Source: CAZXTR01 sp964643615 (GTDB lineage Bacteria; Pseudomonadota; Alphaproteobacteria; CAAHEQ01; UBA3637). Taken from it: DNA of 17,661 nucleotides. Positions 1 to 6,418 of the stretch are shown here, one piece after another; position 1 is the stretch's first letter; every line of letters begins with the position of its first letter. A program made the translations under genes and the position numbers. The notes beneath the pieces are model-generated. The model was not told the origin of the DNA, did no database searches, and saw only the letters and a list, made by a program, of their open reading frames with translations. Location of the stretch: assembly GCA_964643615.1 (NCBI GenBank), contig CAZXTR010000015.1, positions 1-17,661 of the forward strand, read 5' to 3'.

Positions 1-55
1 ACTCACGACCCTTGCCTTCGGAGGGCAATACTCTATCCAGCTGAGCTACAAGCGC
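1..55 (-). tRNA. tRNA-Arg (anticodon CCG), truncated at the window edge
   Basis: Reading the minus strand from position 55, the acceptor arm starts GCGCTTG. It is followed by TA, a D arm (GCTC...GAGT) and an anticodon stem TTGCC/GGCAA enclosing the loop CTCCGAA, which gives anticodon CCG (decodes CGG). The body closely resembles bacterial tRNA-Arg(CCG). The T arm and acceptor 3' side run off the left end of the window, so the gene is partial here and the presence of an encoded CCA cannot be checked. Confidence 0.93.
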
Positions 56-67
56 ACGGGAAGATTA

Positions 68-96
68 TTTATACATTGTTCTTGCTTTTAAATCAA
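68..96 (-). promoter_or_regulatory. sigma70-type promoter of tRNA-Arg
   Basis: On the minus strand, TTGATT (91-96) and TATAAA (68-73) are separated by exactly 17 nt. The likely start is about 5-8 nt before the mature tRNA 5' end at 55. The -10 context AATGTATAAAT is nearly the same as that of the tRNA-Ser promoter at the other end of the window, which strengthens the call. Confidence 0.7.
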
Positions 97-362
97 GTTT
101 TTTTATTCAATCGTCATTCAACAAGACAATTCAAAGATTTGGTTGTTTTTTGTAAGCGTACACAATAGAAACTGTTTTGCTCATTGATTTTTGGAGATGG
201 GGTTTTTCCTGTATAGGGGGTAAACCCCCAACACAAAAAGGAATTATAAAGGTTATCGATGGCGGTTAAATTCTTTTGTATTTCAATCACAGCGCGCTTG
301 ATAATGGTGAAACAACATTAAAGAAGAAAATAGGGACAACAAATCTTGCCCCTAATAAAAAT
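97..362. other. intergenic stretch without a convincing gene
   Basis: Between the tRNA-Arg promoter and the end of the NMO-like gene I see no gene with a ribosome binding site. The region holds a G/C-tract hairpin at 199-229 (listed separately). On the minus strand it also holds a 30-codon Phe-rich frame (287-379, start MFFPFLFLLGARF) that is in frame with the upstream flavoenzyme stop but has no Shine-Dalgarno. The hydrophobic translation is what T-rich DNA gives by chance, so I do not call it a gene. Confidence 0.5.
199..229. repeat. G/C-tract inverted repeat with two alternative pairings
   Basis: GGGGG (216-220), loop TAAA, CCCCC (225-229) forms a compact hairpin. The same C arm can instead pair further upstream, GGGGTTT (199-205) with AAACCCC (222-228). 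The G and C tracts stand out in AT-rich intergenic DNA. There is no adjacent T-run typical of an intrinsic terminator on either strand. Its function is unknown; it could be a structured RNA fragment, a protein-binding palindrome or simply a relic. Confidence 0.4.
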
Positions 363-413
363 AAAAAAGGGAAAAACATAATAATAAAAATGTTACCCTA
401 TAATCCCTTTTTT
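363..413 (-). terminator. possible intrinsic terminator of the NMO-like gene
   Basis: A perfect 10-bp inverted repeat, AAAAAAGGGA (363-372) and TCCCTTTTTT (404-413), flanks the stop codon at 398-400. A smaller AACAT/ATGTT stem (375-379, 390-394) is nested inside. On the minus strand the 3' arm ends in a T-run followed by more T-rich sequence, as expected of a terminator in AT-rich DNA. The long loop and overlap with the last codons lower confidence. Confidence 0.4.
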
Positions 414-1954
414 AACGTTTCAATCAATTCAGCGACTGTTGGGACAAAACCGTTTTTGTACAAAGGGTCTAATGCAAACCGATATGCGTTATGTCCCGCA
501 AACATCAGATGATTTTCGACATCTTTTTCATGTGCAACTGCTTCTAGGGTTGTGCGAATGCAAAATGAACGTGGGTCAGGTAATCTTCCTGTACAACCGT
601 CCGCTTGGCTCCATCCAGAAAACAAACATTGTGATAAACATCCTGCACAATTTGCGCGTTCTTTTTTGATAGAACGTTCTTGTTCTGGGCTGACAAAAAT
701 CAATGATAAATCAGGGGTTCGTAAAGGGATTGTTAAGCCACGTGCGATGTAGGCTTGCGCGCGGTTAAAATCATGCGCAGTCAAAAATACGGTATGCGCT
801 TTTGAAACTTGGAAAGCTTTTACAAATATATTTTCTTTTTTTGTCAAATAAGGCATTTCAGTTTCTTTTCTGTCGATCAATTTTTGCAAAAATCGATTAC
901 GAACTGCCGAAGAATAAAACCCTGTCGGTGAGAAATTTTGTAAAACAACTTCTCCTTTTTGAAGACAGATCAATGTATCATACCATGTTTTTAAAACAGG
1001 ACTTTCGCGCGTAATTAAAGGGCGTGTTCCCAATTGAAATGCCAACAAACCAATGTCTGGATTGTCAATATAATCTTCAAAATCAGACAAATTCCAAACA
1101 CCTCCCGCCATGATGATAGGTGTTTTTTGAAACCCATATTCGTTCATTTGACGTCGAAGCATGACTAAACGTTCATAAGGCCTTTCAGGCACATCTGGAT
1201 TTTCACTGTTTGAAAGCCCATTGTGTCCCCCAGCTAACCAGGGGTCTTCGTAAACTACGCCACCCAAAAAATCGGGACAGTTTTTATATGCTCGTAACCA
1301 TAAAGCACGAAATGCTCGCGCACTGGAAACAATAGGGTAGTAATAGATTTGATGCTTTGACGCAATCTCGGCCAAACGATATGGCATGCCGGCCCCGCAA
1401 GTAATTCCATGAATAAAGTTTTTAACTTCACCTAAAATATTATCTACGACGGGTACTGCATCGTGGATTTTTTCTTGGTATTTAAAACGGAGCGTTCCCA
1501 AAGTTTTTTGAACAGTGTCGCTGAGCACATCTATTTTGGGTTGTAATCTGTTTGGAACTTTTCCCTTAAATTTTTGAACGATTTTTTCGCAAGAATCCAT
1601 AATACCTTCTAAAACAGAAATACTGCCCGCCATTTCCCACAACACATTCATATGAATGCGACCGCGCCCGTTTGAAATTTCATGCGCTAAACGTGCTTGA
1701 TTAATGCCCCCTTGGATTGACCATTCTATTAATTCATGGTGCCTTTCTTTACGTGTTTTTTTTCGATGTATACGCGGTATCAAAACACCTTCATCATCCA
1801 ACATATCGGCAAAAACACCAGATATTGTCCCTACTGCGCCAGCAGCAGCCCAAGCGCCACTTGAGCGGCCATCTGATACGGCAATTCCTTTCCCTCCTTC
1901 AATTAAGGGTAACACTTCTTTCCCCGAAATTAAAATTGGATTTAACGTTTTCAT
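398..1954 (-). CDS. nitronate monooxygenase-family flavoprotein with C-terminal Cys motif
   Basis: This 518-residue protein belongs to the nitronate monooxygenase (former 2-nitropropane dioxygenase) family of FMN-binding TIM-barrel enzymes. The visible family motifs are GITCGAGMPYRLAEIA (183-198), AGGHNG (241-246, His244 at the family's catalytic His position), IIMAGGVW (280-287) and AFQLGTRPLITRESP (305-319). Two parts are unusual. A charged, probably helical segment at about 118-178 precedes the GITCGAG motif. The C-terminal region carries CAGCLSQC (Cys436, 439, 443) plus Cys454 and Cys465, suggestive of a metal or Fe-S site. Classical NMO enzymes are much shorter, about 320-380 residues, so the nitronate substrate is not certain. 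The start is supported by AGGAGA at 1961-1966, 6 nt upstream. It appears monocistronic and ends in a probable terminator. The family call is firm; the reaction is inferred. Confidence 0.88.
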   Translation of the reverse strand: MKTLNPILISGKEVLPLIEGGKGIAVSDGRSSGAWAAAGAVGTISGVFADMLDDEGVLIPRIHRKKTRKERHHELIEWSIQGGINQARLAHEISNGRGRIHMNVLWEMAGSISVLEGIMDSCEKIVQKFKGKVPNRLQPKIDVLSDTVQKTLGTLRFKYQEKIHDAVPVVDNILGEVKNFIHGITCGAGMPYRLAEIASKHQIYYYPIVSSARAFRALWLRAYKNCPDFLGGVVYEDPWLAGGHNGLSNSENPDVPERPYERLVMLRRQMNEYGFQKTPIIMAGGVWNLSDFEDYIDNPDIGLLAFQLGTRPLITRESPVLKTWYDTLICLQKGEVVLQNFSPTGFYSSAVRNRFLQKLIDRKETEMPYLTKKENIFVKAFQVSKAHTVFLTAHDFNRAQAYIARGLTIPLRTPDLSLIFVSPEQERSIKKERANCAGCLSQCLFSGWSQADGCTGRLPDPRSFCIRTTLEAVAHEKDVENHLMFAGHNAYRFALDPLYKNGFVPTVAELIETLKKGL

Positions 1955-2056
1955 TGATTATCTCCTGTATAAAATCTTAACAAAGTATTCATTGTGGCAT
2001 AAACGCACCAAAAAGAAAAGTTTTTTTGCCCTTAAAGGAAAATAGGTAATAAAAAT

Positions 2057-2085
2057 AATTTCACCCATTAGAAAAATGGAAAATT
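2057..2085 (-). terminator. possible imperfect terminator after typA
   Basis: Just past the typA stop on the minus strand, CCATT/AATGG pairs around a 5-nt loop. The stem extends, after an asymmetric bulge, by AATTT/AAATT, and ATTTTTATTA follows. It is weak but well placed to end typA transcription. Confidence 0.35.
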
Positions 2086-2086
2086 C

Positions 2087-3901
2087 TTACAATCGCCCCC
2101 GCGCTAATTTGCGCCTATCATTGCTGTCCAATAACGTTTTACGCAAACGAATGGATTGAGGTGTGACTTCTACTAACTCATCATCTTCAATATAGGCCAA
2201 AGCTTCTTCTAAGCTCATACGTATAGGAGGAGATAAAATAATATTTTCATCTTTACCTGCCGCACGCATGTTGGTTAGTTGTTTGCCTTTAATAGGATTT
2301 ACTTCTATATCCCCAGATTTTGCATTTTCTCCAATAATCATCCCCGCATAAACTTGGGTTCCATGTTCAACAAATAGTTGTCCGCGATCTTGAATTTTAA
2401 ACAATGCATAGGCTACAGCCATTCCTTGTTCTGTGGAAATTAAAACCCCTGTGCGGCGTCCTTGTATTGGTCCTTTGTGGGGCATGTAAGAATTGAAAAC
2501 TCGGTTCATTACACCAGTCCCGCAGGTGTCTGTCAAAAATTCGCTGTGATAACCAATTAATCCACGTGATGGTGCGATAAATATTAAACGCGTCTTGCCT
2601 CCAGAAGGAAGCATTTCTTGAAGTTCCGCTTTTCGAATGCTCATTTTTTCAACAACAACGCCCGAATATCCATCATCTACATCAATAACGACTTCTTCGA
2701 AAGGTTCTGTCTTTTCACCATTTTCGTCCGTTTTAAATAACACGCGTGGGCGAGAAATGGAAAGTTCGAAACCTTCTCGACGCATTGTTTCAATTAAAAT
2801 TCCCAGTTGCAATTCTCCGCGTCCTGCGACTTCAAAAGCATCTGTTGTATTTGTTTTTGCGATTTTTAAAGCAACATTTCCTTCAATTTCTCGGCACAGA
2901 CGATCCCAAATCATACGGGAAGTGACTTTGTCACCTTCTTGCCCCGCAAACGGTGAAGTGTTAATGGAAAATATCATTGCCAATGTTGGAGGGTCAATTG
3001 GTTGAGATGCCAAAGGTTTGGTCACAGAAGGATGGCACAACGTATCGGCTACAGTGGCTTGGGTAAAGCCAGTAATGCTGACGATATCTCCAGCTTGAGC
3101 ATGTTCTAATGCAGTTCGTTGTAATCCCCGGAAAGCCATAATTTTTGAAACACGCGTGGTTTCAATGTTCGTTCCTTCGCGAGAAAGTGCCTTTAAAGTT
3201 TCATTTACTTTGACCGACCCCGTCATGATTTTTCCGGTTAAAACTCGTCCGACAAACGAGTCATATTCCAGTGTCGTTACTAACATTGAAAATGCTGCCT
3301 TTAAATTGTGTTCTGGTTCTGGGACATGTTCCAAAATTTTTTCAAACAAAGGAGTGATATCTTTACGAGCATCTTTTTCTAAATCGTATATTGCCCAACC
3401 CTCGCGTCCGGAAGCAAACAATGTTGGAAAATCGAGTTGTTCTTCTGTCGCCCCTAAATGTGCAAACAAATCAAAAACTTCATTTTGGACTTCAATAGGA
3501 CGAGCGTCAGGTCGATCCACTTTGTTAATTACTACGATCGGCCTTAATCCTAATTTTAATGCTTTGCCTACCACAAATTTTGTTTGTGGTAAAGGCCCTT
3601 CGGCTGCGTCTACCAAAACAATAACGCCATCTACCATTGATAAAATACGTTCAACTTCTCCCCCAAAGTCGGCGTGTCCGGGGGTGTCAACAATGTTTAT
3701 GCGCGTTCCTTTATATTCCACAGACGTGCATTTGGATAAAATTGTAATTCCACGTTCGCGTTCGATATCTCCACTGTCCATTACGCAAGTGGCAACCGAT
3801 TGATTGTCACGAAAAGTTCCGCTTTGTCTTAAAAAAGCATCTACCAAAGTTGTTTTACCATGGTCAACATGGGCGATAATCGCAATATTTCTTAATTTCA
3901 T
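2087..3901 (-). CDS. typA: translational GTPase TypA/BipA
   Basis: This ribosome-binding GTPase of the EF-G/LepA superfamily acts in 50S assembly and stress adaptation in the cytoplasm. With the start chosen here it has 604 residues, the usual length. All G motifs are present: AHVDHGKTT (10-18), RERGITI (48-54), DTPGHADFG (72-80), NKVD (126-129) and SGREGWA (164-170). The TypA-specific C-terminal features are also present (IAPSRGLIGYHSEF, LTNMRAAGKDENI, DDELVEVTP). The open frame extends 10 codons further, to an ATG at 3929-3931. That ATG lies inside a TATAAT box and has no good ribosome binding site. The internal ATG (3899-3901) starts with the family-typical MKLRNIAIIAHVDHGKTT and has AGAAGA about 7 nt upstream. 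It stands alone between the NMO-like gene and ispA. Identification is very secure; the start choice is good but not proven. Confidence 0.97.
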   Translation of the reverse strand: MKLRNIAIIAHVDHGKTTLVDAFLRQSGTFRDNQSVATCVMDSGDIERERGITILSKCTSVEYKGTRINIVDTPGHADFGGEVERILSMVDGVIVLVDAAEGPLPQTKFVVGKALKLGLRPIVVINKVDRPDARPIEVQNEVFDLFAHLGATEEQLDFPTLFASGREGWAIYDLEKDARKDITPLFEKILEHVPEPEHNLKAAFSMLVTTLEYDSFVGRVLTGKIMTGSVKVNETLKALSREGTNIETTRVSKIMAFRGLQRTALEHAQAGDIVSITGFTQATVADTLCHPSVTKPLASQPIDPPTLAMIFSINTSPFAGQEGDKVTSRMIWDRLCREIEGNVALKIAKTNTTDAFEVAGRGELQLGILIETMRREGFELSISRPRVLFKTDENGEKTEPFEEVVIDVDDGYSGVVVEKMSIRKAELQEMLPSGGKTRLIFIAPSRGLIGYHSEFLTDTCGTGVMNRVFNSYMPHKGPIQGRRTGVLISTEQGMAVAYALFKIQDRGQLFVEHGTQVYAGMIIGENAKSGDIEVNPIKGKQLTNMRAAGKDENIILSPPIRMSLEEALAYIEDDELVEVTPQSIRLRKTLLDSNDRRKLARGRL

Positions 3902-3929
3902 TTTATATCTTCTTTCGTCGAGGATCGGC

Positions 3930-3958
3930 ATTATACAATAAACTCTTTCTAAAATAAA
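3930..3958 (-). promoter_or_regulatory. candidate typA promoter
   Basis: A perfect minus-strand -10 box TATAAT (3930-3935) has a weak -35 TTTATT (3953-3958) 17 nt upstream. Initiation about 7 nt downstream would fall past the far-upstream ATG and give a short leader to the MKLRN start. The -10 is good and the -35 poor. Confidence 0.4.
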
Positions 3959-4034
3959 GGAAAATCTTTATTTTTGTACAAAAACGTTTTGTTCGTATTC
4001 AATTTTATTAAAAGAAAAACCGAAAAAATAATTG

Positions 4035-4922
4035 TTAATAATCGCGGTTTAAAATAAAAAGTGACAATTCACGTAAGAGCAAAGCTTTATCTCCAAAATG
4101 TTTTAAAGTTTCTAAGCTGTGTGTAATTAGTTCTCTTGCTTTCGCCCGCGTTTTTTCAGGGCCTTCAACAGATAAATAGGTTGCTTTGTTAATGTCTTTA
4201 TGCAATGTTTTCCCCACTTTTTTTGTGTCCCCTTGAAAATCCAATAAGTCGTCTGTCATTTGGAATGCAATCCCAATATCGGATGCATATGTTTTTAATA
4301 ATTGTCTTTGTTCAAAAGAGGCTTTCCCTAAGACTGCACCTGCTTCGCAACAAAAAATTAAAATTTTACCAGTTTTTAAAGATTGTAACCTTAAAATTTC
4401 CGTCAAAGGTAAAAGATCGTCAGATTGTTCGGCTGCTAAGTCCATCATTTGCCCTGCTATCATGCCATAAAATCCAGCTGAATGCGCTAACATTGTGATT
4501 AATTCACATCGAATAGATGGGTTTAGACAGGTTTTATCCGAAGCGACAATTTCAAAAGCGCGCGTTAATAATCCGTCTCCTGCTAAAATAGCAGTTGCTT
4601 CATCAAACTGCTTATGACAACTGGGTTTCCCACGACGTAAATCAGAGTCATCCATTGATGGTAAATCGTCATGTATTAAAGAATAGCTATGTACCATTTC
4701 TACTGCTGCGGCAAGTCGTACACTATTCGTCTGGGGAACTCCGAACATGGACGCTGTTTCCATAATTAAAAATGGACGGAGCGCCTTTCCAGCGCCAATG
4801 GAAGAATAGCGCATCGCTTCGACAACCCTTTTTTCGCTTCCAGAAGGTAAAGGCAAAAGTTGGCTTAATTGTTCGTCAATATGATGACGTACATCTTTTA
4901 ATGCATTAGAGAGTGTCAACAT
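4035..4922 (-). CDS. ispA: farnesyl diphosphate synthase (polyprenyl synthetase)
   Basis: This 295-residue trans-prenyltransferase condenses IPP with DMAPP/GPP to farnesyl diphosphate for undecaprenyl-PP and quinone side chains. It has the first Asp-rich motif DDLPSMDD (85-92) with the two-residue insertion typical of bacterial FPP synthases, and RRGKP directly after. The second Asp-rich motif is DDLLD (224-228). The residues before the first motif are YSLIHDD as in E. coli IspA, and Tyr80 at the -5 position favours a C15 product. QMTDDLLDFQGD and KDINKATY are also typical. The ATG overlaps the end of xseB by 17 nt; AAGGAG (4930-4935), inside xseB, is its ribosome binding site, so the pair is translationally coupled. 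dxs, commonly the next gene in Alphaproteobacteria, is absent here. A short-chain geranylgeranyl synthase is the only realistic alternative. Confidence 0.95.
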   Translation of the reverse strand: MLTLSNALKDVRHHIDEQLSQLLPLPSGSEKRVVEAMRYSSIGAGKALRPFLIMETASMFGVPQTNSVRLAAAVEMVHSYSLIHDDLPSMDDSDLRRGKPSCHKQFDEATAILAGDGLLTRAFEIVASDKTCLNPSIRCELITMLAHSAGFYGMIAGQMMDLAAEQSDDLLPLTEILRLQSLKTGKILIFCCEAGAVLGKASFEQRQLLKTYASDIGIAFQMTDDLLDFQGDTKKVGKTLHKDINKATYLSVEGPEKTRAKARELITHSLETLKHFGDKALLLRELSLFILNRDY

Positions 4923-5154
4923 CTAATGGCTCCTTCCCCGTGATTTCTCCATTGTCGCTGATAATCAATTTATCAATACGTAATTGAGCGTCAGCCAATT
5001 TTTGAGTGCAAAGTTGTTTTAATCGAACTCCTTTTTCATAAAAAGATAACGCGGCGTCTAATTTGACGTTGCCACTTTCCAATTGATGAACGATATCTTC
5101 TAATGCTGTTAAAGCTTCTTCAAAACTTAATTTATTTAAATCTTCAACTGTCAT
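4906..5154 (-). CDS. xseB: exodeoxyribonuclease VII small subunit
   Basis: This 82-residue protein is the small subunit of exonuclease VII; it binds XseA to form the ATP-independent single-strand-specific exonuclease used in repair and recombination. The family hallmark FEEALTALEDIVHQLE (11-26) is followed by LESGNVKLDAALSFYEKG (25-42) and a second helix ending near residue 64, giving the expected two-helix form. Length is normal (about 80). The start is supported by AGAGG about 5 nt upstream on the minus strand. It is the first gene of a two-gene unit with ispA (17-nt overlap), a conserved arrangement in Proteobacteria. xseA is not in this window. Confidence 0.95.
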   Translation of the reverse strand: MTVEDLNKLSFEEALTALEDIVHQLESGNVKLDAALSFYEKGVRLKQLCTQKLADAQLRIDKLIISDNGEITGKEPLDVDTL

Positions 5155-5386
5155 GTCAACCTCTTTTCTTTGTGTCCATCATATACATTCTGACCCGAAA
5201 AGAAAAGAAATTAATTCAAAAGAACGAAAATTTGTTTTTACCATCATGATAGCTTTCTTTTTTTGAATATGAATGGTTGTTTATACAATATAAATTATAC
5301 TTTTATCTTAAATTCATCTTGCGCTTCTAGTAAAGTACGTGTAGATTGAAAACGGCTTGTACAGGTTTAAATAAAGGTAGGAGGCA
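5155..5386. promoter_or_regulatory. divergent intergenic region between xseB and the LOG gene
   Basis: These 232 AT-rich bases must hold the promoters for xseB-ispA (minus) and for the LOG-nhaP2-RND operon (plus). Several TATAAA/TATACT-like boxes occur around 5286-5310, but none has a convincing -35 at proper spacing, so I do not assign individual promoters. Immediately before the plus-strand gene lies AGGAGG at 5379-5384. Confidence 0.4.
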
Positions 5387-6418
5387 ATGAATAATTTAAC
5401 AAAAGATAAGCTTTCTTCGAAGTTGATCACATTGAAACGTGGGCCCTATATACGTGCTATGAAAAAGGCAGAAGCTCCTACACAAAACGTTAAAAAAATT
5501 GTTTCATCTTTTAAAAAATTAAATAAAGCCAATGGATTGCGCGTGTTTGTTGCCGGGGGGTCAAGGCAAGGGAATAAACCGCTTTATTTGGAAGAAGCCT
5601 TTAACTTGGGTGTGAAAATTGCACAAATGGATTTCAAATTGGATTTTGGTTTGTCTGGAAAAGGCATTATGGGGTCTGTTGCCAAAGGAGTTTTAAAAGA
5701 GTGGACACGTCAGCATCATTCAAAACAAACACCTATACTAGGGATTACCACAAAAGAATACCTTGCTTTGTGCCAAAAAGATGACGTTGTAGATCAAATT
5801 AATGAAGTGATAGTTGCGCATTCTTTGGAGGAAAGAAAAAAGCAGCTTTTGCGTGCGGATTTTGTAATTTTTGCCCCTGGTGGTATCGGCACTTTAGATG
5901 AATTAGTTTATGATTGTGTTGCAATGCAAGATGGTTTTTTGCCTTTAAAGCCATTTATTATTTTTAATGTCGGGGGACATTATCACCATATTTTGGAGTA
6001 TTTAAAGGAAATTCATTTAAAAGGGTTTTCGTCAGCTTTCCCTTTTATTGTTGTGGATAATAGCTTTGAGGCTGGTGTCGCATTTGAAGTTTTAAAAGAA
6101 CGTTCTCTGATGCCTAAAAAAACATCTGATGTGTTGGACTTTGTTCAAGAGGTTATTTATGAATTACCATATATTATGGAGGAAAAAACAGAACATCCAA
6201 GGTTGACGATTCAACATATTTTACACAAAGTTAACGATACTCGATTGAATGGCACAAATGAAGCAAAACAAAAATTGGCTGAAGATTTTGAAAAAGCTTA
6301 TTTAAGAAAAGAAATTGATCGTATGTATGGACGTTTGGAAAAAACAGGACGCGATACGGCGGTTGTAAGCGAAAAATTATCTGGACTTAAAGAACAACGT
6401 AAAAAGGTGATTTACTGA
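5387..6418 (+). CDS. LOG-family protein (Rossmann-fold phosphoribohydrolase-like)
   Basis: This 343-residue protein has a LOG ('lonely guy'; mis-named lysine decarboxylase) domain at about residues 50-240. The diagnostic PGGIGTLDE motif is at 164-172, preceded by the conserved EERKKQLL (148-155). Near the N-terminus RVFVAGGSRQG (52-62) and FGLSGKGIMG (87-96) correspond to the first Rossmann strand and nucleotide-binding loop; the usual GGG is replaced here by GLSGKG. Characterised LOG proteins cleave nucleoside 5'-monophosphates to free base (cytokinin activation in plants); bacterial roles are mostly unknown. About 45 extra N-terminal and 100 extra C-terminal residues (charged, helical) lie outside the domain and are unrecognised. 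The stop overlaps the next gene by 1 nt, so it heads an operon with transport genes. The strong AGGAGG lies only 2 nt before the ATG, unusually close. The family is secure; the substrate is unknown. Confidence 0.87.
   Translation: MNNLTKDKLSSKLITLKRGPYIRAMKKAEAPTQNVKKIVSSFKKLNKANGLRVFVAGGSRQGNKPLYLEEAFNLGVKIAQMDFKLDFGLSGKGIMGSVAKGVLKEWTRQHHSKQTPILGITTKEYLALCQKDDVVDQINEVIVAHSLEERKKQLLRADFVIFAPGGIGTLDELVYDCVAMQDGFLPLKPFIIFNVGGHYHHILEYLKEIHLKGFSSAFPFIVVDNSFEAGVAFEVLKERSLMPKKTSDVLDFVQEVIYELPYIMEEKTEHPRLTIQHILHKVNDTRLNGTNEAKQKLAEDFEKAYLRKEIDRMYGRLEKTGRDTAVVSEKLSGLKEQRKKVIY

Noticed and set aside
276..512. Plus-strand 78-codon frame overlapping the 3' end of the NMO-like gene
   Set aside because: There is no ribosome binding site, the composition is low-complexity Asn/Lys, and it is antisense to conserved C-terminal NMO codons.
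3156..3803. Plus-strand open frame of 215 codons inside typA
   Set aside because: It lies entirely antisense to the highly conserved TypA GTPase domain and has no ribosome binding site or family signature.
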